DNA of 64,000 nucleotides, taken from positions 226,441 to 290,440 of the forward strand of contig WACJ01000356.1 in NCBI GenBank assembly GCA_008973525.1, given 5' to 3'. This document shows positions 46,653-60,180 of the stretch, one piece after another. Under the pieces are notes generated by a model. The model had not been told where the DNA came from. It made no database searches and saw only the letters and a program-made list of their open reading frames with translations. The DNA is from Stenopsyche tienmushanensis. Taxonomy: Eukaryota > Arthropoda > Insecta > Trichoptera > Stenopsychidae. The position numbers were made by a program, and so were the translations under genes. Positions within the stretch are counted from its first letter, which is position 1. Every line of letters begins with the position of its first letter.

Positions 46653-49600
46653 TTTGTTTCTTGTATTTTATAAATAATTCTGGTGAATATATAATCGTAA
46701 GATTGAAATCCACTGCTATTAAAATGGAAGAATAATGTTGTATTTAGTTGACTCGCTTATAAAATCGTTTTGGTGGGCTTTCACTCAAACGATTTTTTTT
46801 TCCAATTATTTATGTATTTGAATAGCAAATTTTCCCTAGTTATGAATAAATAGTGTTTGAATCACGAGCGGAAAAAATAAGCTCAGATGAAAATACCAAA
46901 TATCACAGGAGCGAGAAGTGCAAACGAAGGAAAGTTCCAGGGGAAAAAAAAGTGCAAGAGCCGGGTTCAAAGGATGGAGAGTAGATCTTAAAATCTGGTG
47001 GAAACGTATGTGCATTACATTCATCTACTAGCGTAAGAGGAAAATCTTTCTTTTGAAAAACAGAGTAAATAGATTCTAAGGAGGTTTCGCTTCTTAAAGA
47101 ACCTTAAGAGACGACGAGTCGAGTGGACGAGATTCCTAGTTATGTATATATTCATGTCGCTCGCGAATTCTCTTTATACACACCAGTCCGATTTTATCCC
47201 GAATAAGTCTTCCGAATGCAAAAAACTTCCAGTTCATCCGTGAAATTTAATCTCCAGAGCTAAATACATCGCAACGATAACCAATTAACGAAGAATATTG
47301 ACGAATGCGTCACGATGATAAAGGCGTTCCCGAAGCATCGACAGCCGAATGAAACGCCGATAATGGGAAGTCTCTATAAGCGGGTATTTAATTTAAAAGC
47401 TGACCGCTCAGAATGCTAACAAGGCTTTTAAAAAAAGAAGAAGGAGAAAGAAGTGATTCCATATCATCAAGAGTCATCATGAGACGGGTGTTTTTGGCAC
47501 GAATATTGCCTTTCATAACGATTGTGTGCATCATAATGAATTGCTTTCTTTCCATATAAATATACACAGGCAACTATAAGTATTTTAAATTTAATTTAAT
47601 TCAAATTAATTTTAAATCATGCGATCATACCTGATTGAAATTCATCATCGTTCATCATTAACGAAATCTGCATGCAAAGTTGATTTTTGATTATATATTT
47701 GTTATTTGACCACGTTATGATAACTCAATCAAAATCAATATTGACGTTAAATTGCGAAGCATGGATCATAAACGTCAACGCTCATATAAAATCGAGAGCT
47801 AAATAGCTCCTTTTACTATTAAAATTACGAAAAAAGTCAAGCAATATTTAAATTACAATATTGACATTGATTCGGATTGGAAAAATAAATCGAATAAAAA
47901 TCCGAATGCACTTTTTAATTAATTTGTTGCAAGCTCATTGCATACAGGACGATTATGGAATTGAAACCGGCTGCATCAATCATCCATTGTCAAATACGCG
48001 CAAAGCGAAATCGCATGTAACGAGGGCTTGTATTAAATATCGATTTCCGATGGTTAATTTTATTTGAATAGTTATTTAATTCAATTTGTATAATATCGAC
48101 GTTGAACACTCAATGCGTTGGGATATTTTTGCGCGAAGTATTTAATTAACGCGTAAATGCAAAATACATGCATCTTATGGACGAATTGTCTACAAATTCG
48201 ATGTGGATTTTTATAGTATGCATGTTTTTAAATATCATGTAGATTTTTTTGAATTCAAACTCATTGTAGGTATTAAAATCGCTTTTGGTAATTACTACCA
48301 TTTATTCGTATAATTTAAGTATGTTCTTCTTGTTTTTTAAAATTATTCTCATTTTACCTATCTTTTTTAAATTAAATTTATTATTACGTATATTATTATT
48401 TTATTATGTATTTTAATTTTTTTTACCTTTCCTTTACCAGGATGTATTTACTACAACTCGACTCTAATAATGGGAATATTGATATGAAATATAATAGATA
48501 CGGAGTTCAGAATTTTTAATAATTTCATATGGTGTACTAAATACATATCATAGTAGCGCGCGGGTGATTTTAGCACAGTAAAGGCAAAATAATATTTTTT
48601 TTTTGTCCTCTTTCTTTAAAAAAAATATTCCATGTAATATGGTGAAAGCTGTTATAAAATATACATTTTCGGAGTAAAATTTAAAGCAATATCGAAATTT
48701 TGGTGATATTCTGTTTTGTTGTAATGTAGAAAAGCAATTTACAAGTAAAGTGTAAGTAGTTTATAAATAGAATTCCTCCAAAAAAAATGTCTGTTCTCAA
48801 AACAACATCAACTTACGACTTTATGAAAGCGCGACACATGTACCAGGCTAGGTTTGTCAATAGCATTCCCAAAGATGATAAAAGCAATATCAGTATGAAG
48901 AATCACAGAGAGTCAGTTTAAATCACCATTTAATCAGAGTTGGGATCCGACCGAAAGTCTTGGCCGCGGGAAGGTTTGGTCTTTCTGCGGCCGTTTTTTC
49001 GGATTTCGTAACTGTGGTTTTTATCTTTGCGTATTAATAAAGACCTGGAGCCAACATTTATATTGTTGTTGCCTTATTTCCTTGCTATTCCACGAGTTAA
49101 TAGTGAACAGACTAGCCGAAGCACATCAAAGAAGCTGTTTAAAGCATGCATATTTGCAAGACGATTGATTTATTACCATGTTGTATTTAATAATGCTTTT
49201 TGCATTTAATTGAAGGCATTTTAAGATGAAATTATTATTGTTTGATTGAATATTAATCATGTTGCTGGAATTTGAGATTTGCTCTTTGGCTCTAATCTGG
49301 TTATCTCAGCTGGTTTCCCGTCGGGGTTTTCTCGAGTCCTGGAGCTGGAAGCATCGTTTTTTGTCGGGGTCGGTTGTTGGACACGAATTTGTTCACACCG
49401 ATGGATAGGTCGGGATAAGGTGTATGTGTAAGAAGAGGAGTACACGTGTTTGGTCCATAGGTGAGTTATTACAAGGCGCAGGTTGTTGCGGGCGAGTATC
49501 AATACATCGGCGTATCGGCGCGCACGGAGCGTGACTTAACATTTGTTATGTGATTTATTTAATTCCCATCTGCGCTCTGCATTCTGACATTTCTTTTATA

Positions 49601-51479
49601 CGATTATAATGGGCCGCAGCAAAGCCTGGCCTTATCGAGGAGCCATCGTGAAGATGTAGACTCCATACAATCAGGGACCGCTTAACGGAACCGGACACGG
49701 CTTATTTGCACGTTTGTTTTGACTATTAGCTCCACAATACCGGTAGAGATTCATATCGGACCCGCTAAATGGATTTGCCAAATGTCCGAAGCTGCCAACG
49801 CAGAAGAAAGCCTCTTCAATCACCCATTAAAGCACCAATCTGTAAAAATCGATCTTCATGCATGAGGTCCCGACCGTTGTCGTTGAGCCACCAAAGGCAT
49901 TGCATTCGATCCAATTAACGGCTCATCATGTAAAAAAAAATTCTCGGAAATTTCGGAAATATATCAATACAAAAACAAAGTACTTCTGAGAGCTTACAAT
50001 TGCCGACATGGAGTAATTCTTCTTGTGGTTATCTGCACATGTTATCAGCACACACGCGCCGACTGCCAAACAAAAGGTGAGAAGACTCACATCATCCAAC
50101 CGTGATCATGTTTACAATAGCTTTTTGACTTGGATTTTTTCCCAACAATGACCTGAGCTGATGACATCCAGCTGATAGAGTTCTGACGATAGCACTTTAT
50201 ACTCATCGTTAAATCATTGGGTCGAACGAGACTTCCAGTTCAATTTCCAAATCAATTCCAATTTGATTAGAAATGCAAATCTGAAAATTCTGAAAAGGCA
50301 AGCACAGTGGTCGAGGGATGTATCATTTTGATTGTTTTAAGTTTGATTATTAAGACTATCAAAAAAAAAGGCGGGGAGATTCCGTTGGAATAAAGTTAGA
50401 ATAGAAATTTGTAAGTCGCATGCATCCTTTTTGAGCGCCTCGTGCTCCGAGTGACCCTTTAGTGCGATCTCCGCAGCTGAATAACGCGATCGTCGGATAT
50501 TGCCATAGCGACGAAGGCAACGCAGGGGACTCAAAAAGTTACCCGAAAGTCTTCGTAAGTATGCCGAACTATGATACTTATTATATAATGGTTTATAAAA
50601 TGTTTTATCATCATATGGTCATACTGCTCTTCACTGAGGGCGTGCTCTGTAAGTGTGTTATAAATGCAATAAAATTGCTTATTTAAGAGTTATATTAAAG
50701 TTCAATAACGATTAACGTTACCAAATGTTTACGTTTATCATAGAGGATGAATATTTTTTCGAGTGGAATATGTTTCTTTTCGAGAATTATTTCTTGAAAA
50801 TTTCTTGAGAAATATGCAAAATTGAGAATTCTCATTTCTCAAGAAATTTTCTGATTTCTTGATATTTTTTTCTGAATTCTGTTTGAAAAGTTTTATTAGG
50901 GTTCTATATATGACAAAAAAAATGTTCACAAATTTATTACATTCAAATTCGTCTTATCTTTCTATAAGAAAGAAAAGATACGTCCTGGACTTCGCCATAA
51001 AAATATTTATACTATCTCAAAAAGTCGAAAGATCTTAATAGCTCGAAGGATGATTTTAGCAAATTCCACCTATATTTCATGAAGGTTGAAAGATTGTTTA
51101 GAATACGATTTTTTTTATATGTTGTTTGTAGTTTAAGCTAGAGGAGATGTGTGTTAATCATTTTGTAGTTATTGAATTTTAAACCAAAAAGATTCTAATT
51201 TAAATGGTATGTGTTTTTAATAGGTTATAATACCATACTTCTAGTTGTTTTATTTCAATTACATAATAGGATAATAACATTTATATAAAATACTTTACTG
51301 TTTTGCATAGATTTTTTGGTTTATCAAAATTTTTCGTAAATTCTCGAGAAATTTGAGAAATAAAATAAAAAAAATTCTTCCTTCTCAAGAAATTAAAATA
51401 ATAGAGAAATCAGAATCCCTAACTGTAATGAATTTACATAGATGGAGTATGCATAAAAGAGCAAGAGCCACATTGAGAA
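46653..51479. other. Long intergenic stretch, nothing recognised
   Basis: 4.8 kb without a domain-bearing ORF. Near 50750-50930 and 51340-51420 words of the type TTTCTCAAGAAA and GAGAAATCAGAA recur in both orientations, possibly an old inverted-repeat element. Nothing else matches the rest of the window. Confidence 0.4.
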
Positions 51480-51706
51480 TATTTTTTGTGGACCCCCTCT
51501 TGAACAAATATTTCTTTGCGGACCCCTTCACAACTCTAGACATTTTACGTCGTTCTTTAGACTTAATTTTCAAAAAACAAACATGGTCAAATATTGGTCG
51601 AAATAGATCTTCTTATAATGTTTTCTTTGTAGTTTCAAGTATAGATAAATGTTTTTTTATATTTTCACAGATCCCCAGGGGACTCAAGTTTAAGAACTGC
51701 TGGCTT
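51480..51706. mobile_element. hAT-type terminal fragment
   Basis: GGACCCCCTCTTGAACAAAT, GCGGACCCCTTC, then GATCCCCAGGGGACTC and AAGTTTAAGAACTGCTG. The end, inverted, CAGCAGTTCTTAAACTTGAG, has the form of hAT transposon ends found across animals (CAG.GGTTCTTAAAC). The other end is not found. The 119-codon ORF 51353-51712 across it is incidental. Confidence 0.5.
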
Positions 51707-51712
51707 AGATGA

Positions 51713-52623
51713 TATTTTTTTTTGAATCAAATAAATATTAATTGTTTGAATCTATCAAACATTTAAGAACCATATAAAATATTTTTTAAATTGTTTTTTT
51801 GTAGCCACCTTTATAATGACCATTGCAAACCACTTTAACATTGTGTTTTTTAATATACTGGAGATTTAAATTCAAAATGATTAAGTTATGAGTTTGACCT
51901 CTTAAACATGGGAGTATTAACAGGTATTCATTGATACTTTTTTTTAATAATTAGATTTTAGTACTAGACATTTTGGTTGTTATATTTCTTATTTTTTTAA
52001 ATAATTGTTTAATAATTTTATGCATTTTTTGCCTCATAACAGACATAATGTCCAATTTAATACATTATTTTCGGGAAAAGATTTTTCATATTATTATAGT
52101 TATATGAATAGGAATTTTAGATAAAAGATCTATGAGTGAGTAACAAAATAATTAATGTATGTAAATCATTTTAATTGTTTTTGAAAATACAGTCATTCAT
52201 AGGCGGCCCTGTATGGCTTTGATCTTGAAACGATTAATTGGAAATGTTAATGTGATTTTATCTCTCAAATTTTTTAGCGTGGTGATTTTTTTCCACAATC
52301 TGAATTTAAACATGAGTCATTATAATAAAAGTCAAAGATCTAGCCCGTCATAGCAATTTATTACATCAATTTAAATTTAAATAAAATATGATTATATTTG
52401 TTCAGTTGTACCCTAGCCTCCCCTTTGGGTTCGATTAAGATTGACACGTCATGGAAATATCAAAATTAGATTGTATATGATTTTGAATGAATTTTAATTA
52501 AAAATGTGACTTTCATACGTTTATATGGTCATGCATTTATAAAACATGGTTTTGTTCAGCAGATTGTGTGATATTCATTGTAAAAATCATGATATTTTTT
52601 AGGTCTTTTTCTTAAGAGCGCAC
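51713..52623. other. Intergenic, nothing recognised
   Basis: Very AT-rich; no ORF or repeat recognised. Confidence 0.4.
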
Positions 52624-52723
52624 GTAATCTCCAGCATGGGGATCGAACCCAAAACTGCATGGGATAAAGAATTATGGTTTTTTCATAGCGCTCTCATACA
52701 ATGCTCATGGCCGACGAGATTAC
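52624..52723 (-). tRNA. tRNA-like fold: pseudogene or SINE head
   Basis: On the minus strand the 100-nt segment opens GTAATCTC and closes GAGATTAC, an 8-bp acceptor-like stem. It contains a GAGCATTGTATGAGAGCGCT D-arm/box A-like stretch, a TATG-AAAAAAC-CATA stem-loop with a 7-nt loop, and GGGTTCGATCCCC, a good box B/T-arm. The loop lacks the expected U33 and the variable region is about 20 nt, so a functional tRNA is unlikely. A tRNA-derived SINE head or decayed tRNA fits better. Confidence 0.4.
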
Positions 52724-53715
52724 TATGCACGTAGGCCGGATACAAGAATAATCGGATATTAGTTTTGGTCAGTTAGCAACTCAAATAAGGTGTGTTTTCA
52801 CCATGTAAAAATGTAATTATCCCACATTCGCCACGGACTGTTTGCTAGGAAAAACCTGAGAAAAAAAAAACGTTGGGATTATCGACTCTTTGATAGAGCC
52901 GAATGTTGAGCGTGGCAATTGAGTTTTGAAAGAAATAGGCTTGACCGTGGCCAAGTGGCAATCTTCGTCATGAGCTTCAATATGTGAATTTTCTTATTTC
53001 AAATACCTTCATGTTGAGCCTTTTATAAATTGATAACAAGTCATAAATAATACTATGTTTGAGACAAAAATACATTAACATGTTAAAAGGCCATCTTCAT
53101 CGTGTTGCGGTGATTGTCTGGCTGCAACGTTATGTGCTGCAAAAAATCCATCCATGGGAAGTGTTAATATCATCCTCGGTGTCAGTTCTCAAAGGATGTA
53201 AAATTTATTCTCATCTGCGAGCAGGACGTCAAGTTGAGGAACACGCTCCCGTCGTAGGGCTCATGGAGCATTGCTGGCATGGATAATAATACGAGTCCTT
53301 CGGCCACCTCTGTGAGCCTGAATCGGGCAAGATACAGAGGTAGGTGAGATCGGTGTGCGAGCCAGTCGTGCCAAAACATACCACTGACTTATTGCTCTAC
53401 CAAAACGTAATAATATTTAGTTAATGTCGGACGTATGTCTTACGTGGATGCGCTCGACGATCCCTGGACTTGTGCGCCAATGTTGAATATAACAATTTAA
53501 AAGCATTCCCGTTGTTCTAGAATAGTAATTTTTAATCGGGAGTGCGCACATTTCCAAGGGTGTGAGGTATTTCTGGGGGTGCCTCCAACAATATAAACTA
53601 TTTTTGTGATGCTTGAAAAGTACTTGTTTTTTGTTAATGATGTTAATATTCAACTGGCGTCAAACGAAAAAACTCTTTTCTCTCTATGCAACTTTTTATT
53701 CAGAATGTGAGAGAG
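52724..53715. other. Intergenic, nothing recognised
   Basis: ORFs at 53059-53286 and on the minus strand lack domains. Confidence 0.4.
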
Positions 53716-53845
53716 AGGGATCTGGCTGCGGAAAGGACGTCTTCCCGCAGCCAAGGCCAACCGCTGACTCCCGCCTTCTGTGCGTCACCACTCAACTGGC
53801 AACGGTGCACGCGCAAGAAGCGATCGGTCAGTAATTGGAGGTGCA
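53716..53845 (+). repeat. GC-rich repeat D, copy 2 (partial)
   Basis: GGATCTGGCTGCGGAAAGGA, CTTCCCGCAGCCAAGGC, CAACTGGCAACGGTGCACGC and AAGAAGCGATCGGTC match 44026-44140. Confidence 0.7.
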
Positions 53846-55491
53846 AACTCTATCTTGTTTGATTCAATTGTTTGGGAAAATAAAATAAAAAATACATTTG
53901 TATCAGACATTACAATACATTTGAAAAGATTGAGTGAATCATTCAATGTATATTTTTTAATGGAAATATAACCAAAACTCAGAGATGGATACTAGATTAA
54001 TTTCCATGGAATTTGAACAATTGGAATTACAATAATTCTGTTGTACACAGTTAGAACGTTATCCATAGATGGCGAAAGAAGCTTTGCAGCCACGTTTACC
54101 ATTTTCAATTATTTGTGTGAAATGGGGTTTTTATCGCTTTTGCACAAAAAAAACTTAAACAAGAAATCGCTTAAATGCAAGTGATGTTAAACGCGTGCTT
54201 CTTTCAAAAAAAATCTTTATTTATTTGGAGAGAGATCGCAGCTATGAGACTATAAGCGATGCCGATGAAAATACCATGTCTTCTTGCGGCCAAGACTATC
54301 GGTCGACTCTTGTTCTTTTTTGCTGCATTTTTATAATTCAAGATCACGCATGCGCATGTACATGTCGAGGTTGGGGCATAGATTGATTACTTTAATGTAG
54401 AGTTGATATTCTCCCACGCTACATAGCTTTATAAATGAATGCTATGTTCTGAATGTTTTTTGGATTACTTGGAGAAAGTACTATAATAAAATCAATTTTG
54501 AATAATTCATATAATTAACGTTTGACATCATGATATTAGCTCTGGGCGAGGGAAATGTTATTATAGATTATGACCTTTAAAGCGAATTTATTAAAAATAC
54601 ATTTTCTTCAATGGGAAATCCAAGGCATGTTGTAAGATTCGCCCGGTAATTAATTTCACTTAAAATAGTGAAAATAAGGCCGCAGGTCTATAAATAGTCA
54701 ACACTGGTATTGCCGCCATATTAATTAATTAAAACGGGCGTTCGGCACGGCGCAGAGGTCTTGTAGAAAGATATCCGCTTTAAGAGCGTGACTTAAACAG
54801 ACGTTTTATTACCATAATTTAAAACAAATATCTGATTTTGTGTTTGTGCATTAAAGTGTTAAAGTGAACTCTCGGGTTACCGGAGGTTGTCGGATCGTAC
54901 CCGAAGAGGCGAGCACGTATAAGCAGCCACGAGCACCGATGTGATAATAACAAGGATGAAGCATGTGAGATCGTCATGGGAACCGTGGAATTGGATCATA
55001 CATATCATGATGCCATATCGTAATTTATAACACGTACAATTGCAACTTTTAACCTTTGACATCGGCCGTGAAAGAGGTGGAAGTGGTGCACGATGCTCGG
55101 ACACCGGTCGGCAGTGCAACAAATGTTTTGTCAACGAGGTCTAACAAATGCTTTGTTCTGTTACAGATGATGTCCTTTGTTTGCTCGATATTATTAATCG
55201 TCTATTATACTTCTTCAGAAGGTGAAAATCTGATAAAATCAGGGTTGAGACGATCGATTGGAAAAAAACGAAATAAAACATTAAAGTTTCAATACCATAT
55301 TTACGTTGATTTTGCTCATTTGATGAATTATCATTCTAATTTTTGATGTGTTGCTGTTGTCGCCAAACGAATTCATCCAAGCAGTAATTGAAATGATGAC
55401 GTTTGTATCAATCTGCCTCCCGGCATAGTCCACCGAAAACCGGACGTTTGGCAAGTACATAACAAATCGATGGTTGCTATGATTTGTTAAT
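53846..55491. other. Intergenic, nothing recognised
   Basis: Short ORFs on both strands near 54877-55346 overlap and lack domains. Confidence 0.4.
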
Positions 55492-55680
55492 TTTAGCAAT
55501 CACCAGACCAATATGCGCCAAGATGGTGCATCCGTTTATTAATTTAAAAACTCTATTGGATACACGTCCAATAACTCACCAAAGTTTCATCGTAATCTGA
55601 TGAATGGTATAGGAATGTATACTCCGCAAGCAAAATAATAAATTAACTTATAAACAGACATTTATTTTTTATATATAGAT
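55492..55680 (+). repeat. Interspersed repeat family A, 3' half
   Basis: CACCAGACCAATATGCGCCA, GGTGCATCCGTT, CCAATAACTCACCAAAGTTT, GATGAATGGTATAGGAATG and a TTTTTTATATATAGAT end; compare 34280-34502. A 35-bp stretch present in the long copy (ACGTTTTGTAAAACAAATTT) is missing. Confidence 0.7.
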
Positions 55681-55721
55681 ATTAATTCTGTATAAATTAA
55701 ACTGAAAATTGATGGATGTAT

Positions 55722-56250
55722 GACTTACATAGAAAAAGTGAAGATGCATTCCATGGTTTTTAAAAACCGCATAACTTTGAAACGGCTATATAAAATATAT
55801 TCAAAATTGCATAAAAAAAGTTAATAAAAAACAGGAAAACAATAAGGCAATTAAAAAATAACATTTTTGGTAACATTTAAAGCACGTCTTGCATTATGAT
55901 GAGGATTTTTGACATCTGGCCAAATGCCAGACATCCATTAGAGAAATACTAATTATTTTAGTTACAAACTATCATCGCTGTATCATAATTTTCGTTGCGA
56001 TTTTCGATATGACTCAAAATTGCTCTCTTCTTCGGAAGAAATAGTATACCCAGTGTAAATATCATCATTGTTCTGTGTATATTTTTTCTTTCCAACAATA
56101 TAATTCAAAATTAGTAAAGTTGTCACTATAGTTCCTAACTTAAAAAAAATCAGTCAAGTAATATGATTTACACAGTCAAAAAATGGTTTAAAAAAATCGT
56201 ATAACTTCGATATCGCACAAAAAAAAGTCGCATAAAAAGAAGTTTGAGAG
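55722..56250 (+). mobile_element. pogo/Tigger-like MITE, copy 2 (5' truncated)
   Basis: Starts inside the element (TAGAAAAAGTGAAGATGC) and ends AAGAAGTTTGAGAG before TA 56251-56252. It matches 40780-41171. Near 56020-56105 it carries the reverse complement of the SSEEES/IVGKKK-coding text of 45833-46650, which copy 1 lacks. Confidence 0.7.
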
Positions 56251-56509
56251 TATATGTATTTTATAAATATAATCGGTTTCTTTCAGTAGCTAAAACCTTA
56301 ATAATTTAATTTAAAATTGCAGTGAATAAAATCGAATTCGATTTTAAAAAAAACTAGAAAGCAGCCAATTTATATTTACACACGGGCGGCCAAATCCCTA
56401 GGCGCGCCCCTGTTTCTGATCTCCCAAACTTGTCAAATATGTGCGATTTTTATCTCAAAATATATATGCATAAACACTTCTATAGCAAGAAGTCAGGAAT
56501 TATTTTTGA

Positions 56510-56690
56510 AGCGAATTGGCTTGAACGTCACGAAAAGTGAAACTTCAACTGGCAGTTAATTGGAAAGAGAGGGAGAATAATTTTATGGTCTTTCCATCTC
56601 CGTCAAATATATCAGCGTGGGTGTGTAGCATAAAGCAACCACAGTAGCAAGCCTATTTTATTATATATTACACAACATACAATTCCATCT
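56510..56690 (+). repeat. Unclassified repeat C, copy 5
   Basis: GGCTTGAACGTCACGAAAAG, AAAGAGAGGGAGAATAAT, GTAGCATAAAGCAACCACAG and CAAGCCTATTTTATTATATA. Confidence 0.7.
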
Positions 56691-57840
56691 TTTAGGTAAT
56701 AATTTCTAACAAAGAAAAAAACAATGCATAAAATGATTTTTTTCTGTATGCACTAATAATTGAACGAACTAAGTTGGCCGTCCAATCGAAAAGTTATCCA
56801 GTTCAAGGGGGTCGATTGGACCTTTAATATCATGCTTTACACTCAAATTTGAACGATTTTCATTAGTCGAACGTTCCCACGGAATCACATCCGAAATTTA
56901 AGCATATGGCTTATTTATCCACTTTTTATAATGAAGCCTTAATTGTTAGAAATATTCTGTCAATTGAAGAACATAGAAGGACTTTTAATGAAGTAGAGCC
57001 TCATTTTCATTGTACGTTTGCTGTTTAAAGATAAACGATATCCAAGAAATTGTTAATGGCTATTGCCATAATATTATATAGAATTCCTTTGCTGATCTAA
57101 ATGCAAGTCTCAATGAAAATATTGCTTATTACAACAATAATTTTTGTTTTATTTTATAACATTCTATGACGAATTATATCCTATGAACTTATTGAGTGAT
57201 GATGAGTTTAGGATGATATTGACCCAAATGCGATTGAAATTCCACAAAGGCAGCAAGCAATAGATGGCAGTGCGACAAGCTTCAATGTTATATGTACAAT
57301 TTGTGGTATGACTTGGATCATAAATGTGGAAAAGTCGTCTGAAGAGCCTCCAGCCGATCGAATCGAATTAAGTTCATAACCGCAGTGCCTCGTCTCGTGA
57401 TGAACTGCATCCCGATAAGAAAATGTCGGCTCTTTAATTCTCCCTCTATGATTCGATATATTTACCCAGAGACCTTATTATATGATTCAATAAGACATTG
57501 CCTCCCGTTTGCCCGCACTCCTTCCTGTGGGGGCTCGTTGGTCCCCCATAATCTCCCTTGTACTACTACCCCCGACTTTCCCGCTGAATAAACACGAATG
57601 CAATGCCGCCAACCTTACGAATGCAAATGCACACAAATAGTAAAATAAAAAAACAACAAATATACAGAGAAAAAAACAAGAAAAGCACCAACTTCGCGGG
57701 AAAAAATACATAGCCGACTCCGAGCAGCCAACTTCGTACGGAGAGTTATGACTTAATATTTAGTCCAGTGGTAGAAATCGGAGGTTAATCCGAAACAACA
57801 CTATAGATATAAACGATATATATATTATTTTTGCAAATAT
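56691..57840. other. Intergenic with one mariner-type end
   Basis: 57182-57202 carries CTATGAACTTATTGAGTGATG, the end of the MITE at 39999-40114, as a single unpaired end. Otherwise no gene or repeat recognised. Confidence 0.4.
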
Positions 57841-57906
57841 TTTTTAAAAATATTGTTTAAGTATAGCCTCTATTGAGAGTCTTCACAGTTTTAAAATTTG
57901 CATTAA

Positions 57907-58609
57907 GGGACGACGTTTTTACCTTGTTGGTTCAAAAAAATATTTTTTTTCATTGTGTATCAGAAAGAACCAATGTTTAAAAAGATAAGATATAAATGAA
58001 ATTTGCAAAGTTATAATCCGACGAAGAGAAGCTGCTTTTCGTGAAGCCGAGGAGAGGAGAAACTTTAAACGCGTTTTTATCTACTGAACTACTTTTTACA
58101 AGCTCATGGAAGTGCTCTCACACGCCTTAGATGAACATTCTTTATGAAATTTGGTTGACATGTGTATAATAAACGTTTTCATCGCATAGACTACAATTAT
58201 CTAAAAATATTCAACAAGTTTTTCTTAATGAACAAAAAACTACAAAAAAAGATGGTAAAAACACATATTTTTCTTTAATCGCTCATTTTTTTAAAATATT
58301 TATTCCTAATTATAATCTATTTTATAGACAATATTATACAAAGTAAAAGTATATTTAATTTTTTTGCTACAAATTACTTGTTCAGGACTTAGGACTTCCA
58401 TGGTGAAAAATGTCATCGCTCGCGCTCCGACATACATGGCTCCCCCACTCACATTATTATACTTTGTCAAACTTTAAAAAATATGTTTATATTCAATAAA
58501 AATCGCTTAGTCAACATACTAAATATCAACATTCTATATTTAATACTTTTCGCATAAAAAAATGTTAAAAAATCGATCTCTTTTAGACTCAACAAGGTAG
58601 AAACGTCCC
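57907..58609. mobile_element. TTAA-flanked element inside a mariner
   Basis: 703 bp between TTAA 57903-57906 and 58610-58613. Ends GGGACGACGTTTTTACCTTG and, inverted, GGGACGTTTCTACCTTGTTG (one 3-bp indel). The outer flanks, TTTTAAAATTTGCA and GTTTGTAAGCACGC, align across the gap with continuous mariner leader text at about 15094-15130 (complement), indicating insertion into a mariner. No transposase recognised, so a piggyBac-type MITE is likely. Confidence 0.75.
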
Positions 58610-58651
58610 TTAAGTTTGTAAGCACGCGTATATGCGCGCGCGTATATTTCT

Positions 58652-58990
58652 TTGACAGCCATTAATATTGAACGTTTTTATAGTGAATCTATAAAGCTAG
58701 AAAAAAATGATCATCGGTATGTGATACAATATTTTTATTTGAAAGGTCTCAGTCCAATCAATATCAAAGCTGAGATAGGTTCTACTCTGGGAGAGTCTGC
58801 TTCTTCGTTTACAATATTAAAATATTGGGTGGCAGAGTTTAAACGAGGCCGTATAAACTGCCAAGACCATGACCAAAAATCTGAACACGAGAAAGCTATG
58901 TGCATGACGGGTGCCGCGTTTGCTCATAATGGAACAATGTACACGGAGCCAGTTTGTACAATTGCGAAATTTGGATCGTTGAGTGCTTAA
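58652..58990 (+). pseudogene. Mariner transposase N-terminus, truncated
   Basis: The ORF reads RYVIQYFYLKGLSPINIK, ASSFTILKYWVAEFKRGR, the helix-turn-helix DNA-binding region of a mariner transposase. After residue about 75 the reading becomes frameshifted relative to the family: GAAFAHNG corresponds to the out-of-frame copy of CARWVPRLLT seen in the element at 14504. The catalytic domain is missing. Same family as 14504-15741. Confidence 0.85.
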
Positions 58991-60176
58991 AGATTAGCAG
59001 GGAGTGAGGATACAAATATGGAATTTGCCGAGATGCTAAAAAAAATAAAACGTAACCCGTCTACTACGAGTATTAAATATAATTTGGATAGATAGACAGG
59101 GTTGGATCGGCTGGGGGGTGCAGACGCGGGCGTTTCCACGCGGTAGACAGAGTAAATGAATGTGGCTAAAAATCACGTTAAGACTTCATTACGCTCGGAG
59201 GATATTTGTTTAAAATTTAGTTTTCCTGCCGTAGCGAGCCTGGGAGGAAATTTAATGGCTAAGTGAACGTAGAAAAGTGACTGGGCGGGGGGTCGTCGGC
59301 GGGCGATGGGGTGGTAGACATCGAGGGCAAAGAGAGATGCACCGGTCTCTTCCCGGGACTTATTTTTATGGGTTAATTTTAATATCTGATCATTCTATTA
59401 AGGCCAAAGAAAATTTCCCAGGAAACAAATCCTGACGGAAGGATATAGACGAGCGAATCAAACGCGGACGAGGCGTTCGCAGCATCTTCGCGATGATTCT
59501 CCAGCAAAATAAATAAACACAATTTTCGCTCGGTAATAATATTTATTTTTTCCCGCCATGGCGGGAAGTCAACGCGGAAATAAATTGGCGCGCAGGAAAC
59601 AATACAAAAAGTAAGACGTGTATTGGATGCGGTGGTTGCAGTTCGCAAGTGCACCGTGGTGGTAGAAAATTTAAATTAGTGTAGTCAGAAGTAGGTAGGG
59701 TTGGTTCTAAATAGAGCCTTAAGGCAGTGCTCAAGTTAAAAAGTTAAAACCGCACCCAGCACTCAGCCAACTCCTCACGGTCAATGAAATCCATTCAATT
59801 AATTCGTTTTATTGCAAGGGTTGTATGGAATTGGAATCGACGTCCTTAAAACTCAATATTTATTGCTCGGCGAATTCGGCAGGATATTTAATGAGGACAA
59901 ATGATTTAAGTAATATGAATTTGGACATATTTTCAATTTTTGTTCCCATGGAAACACAAACGACAAATAGATAGAATTGGCTTTGATTTTTTTTATTAGA
60001 AGAATTTCACCGAATGTTGAGTGCAAGCTAATGCAAGCAAAGTATTGTTTACACATCATTATTTGCTCAAGGGCAGGGCTATTCCTTAAGCTTTGCACTA
60101 TTTAAATAAACATTTTTGCTTTTAATCAACATCGATACTTCTTATTGGATATATGCGATCGACATATGATCAGGGA
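58991..60176. other. Intergenic, nothing recognised
   Basis: GC-rich patch at 59105-59300. Opposed ORFs at 59379-60098 lack domains. Confidence 0.4.
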
Positions 60177-60180
60177 TTAA

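Noticed and set aside
51353..51712. 119-codon open frame
   Set aside because: It runs across a hAT-type terminal fragment and AT-rich DNA; the residues reflect the repeat.
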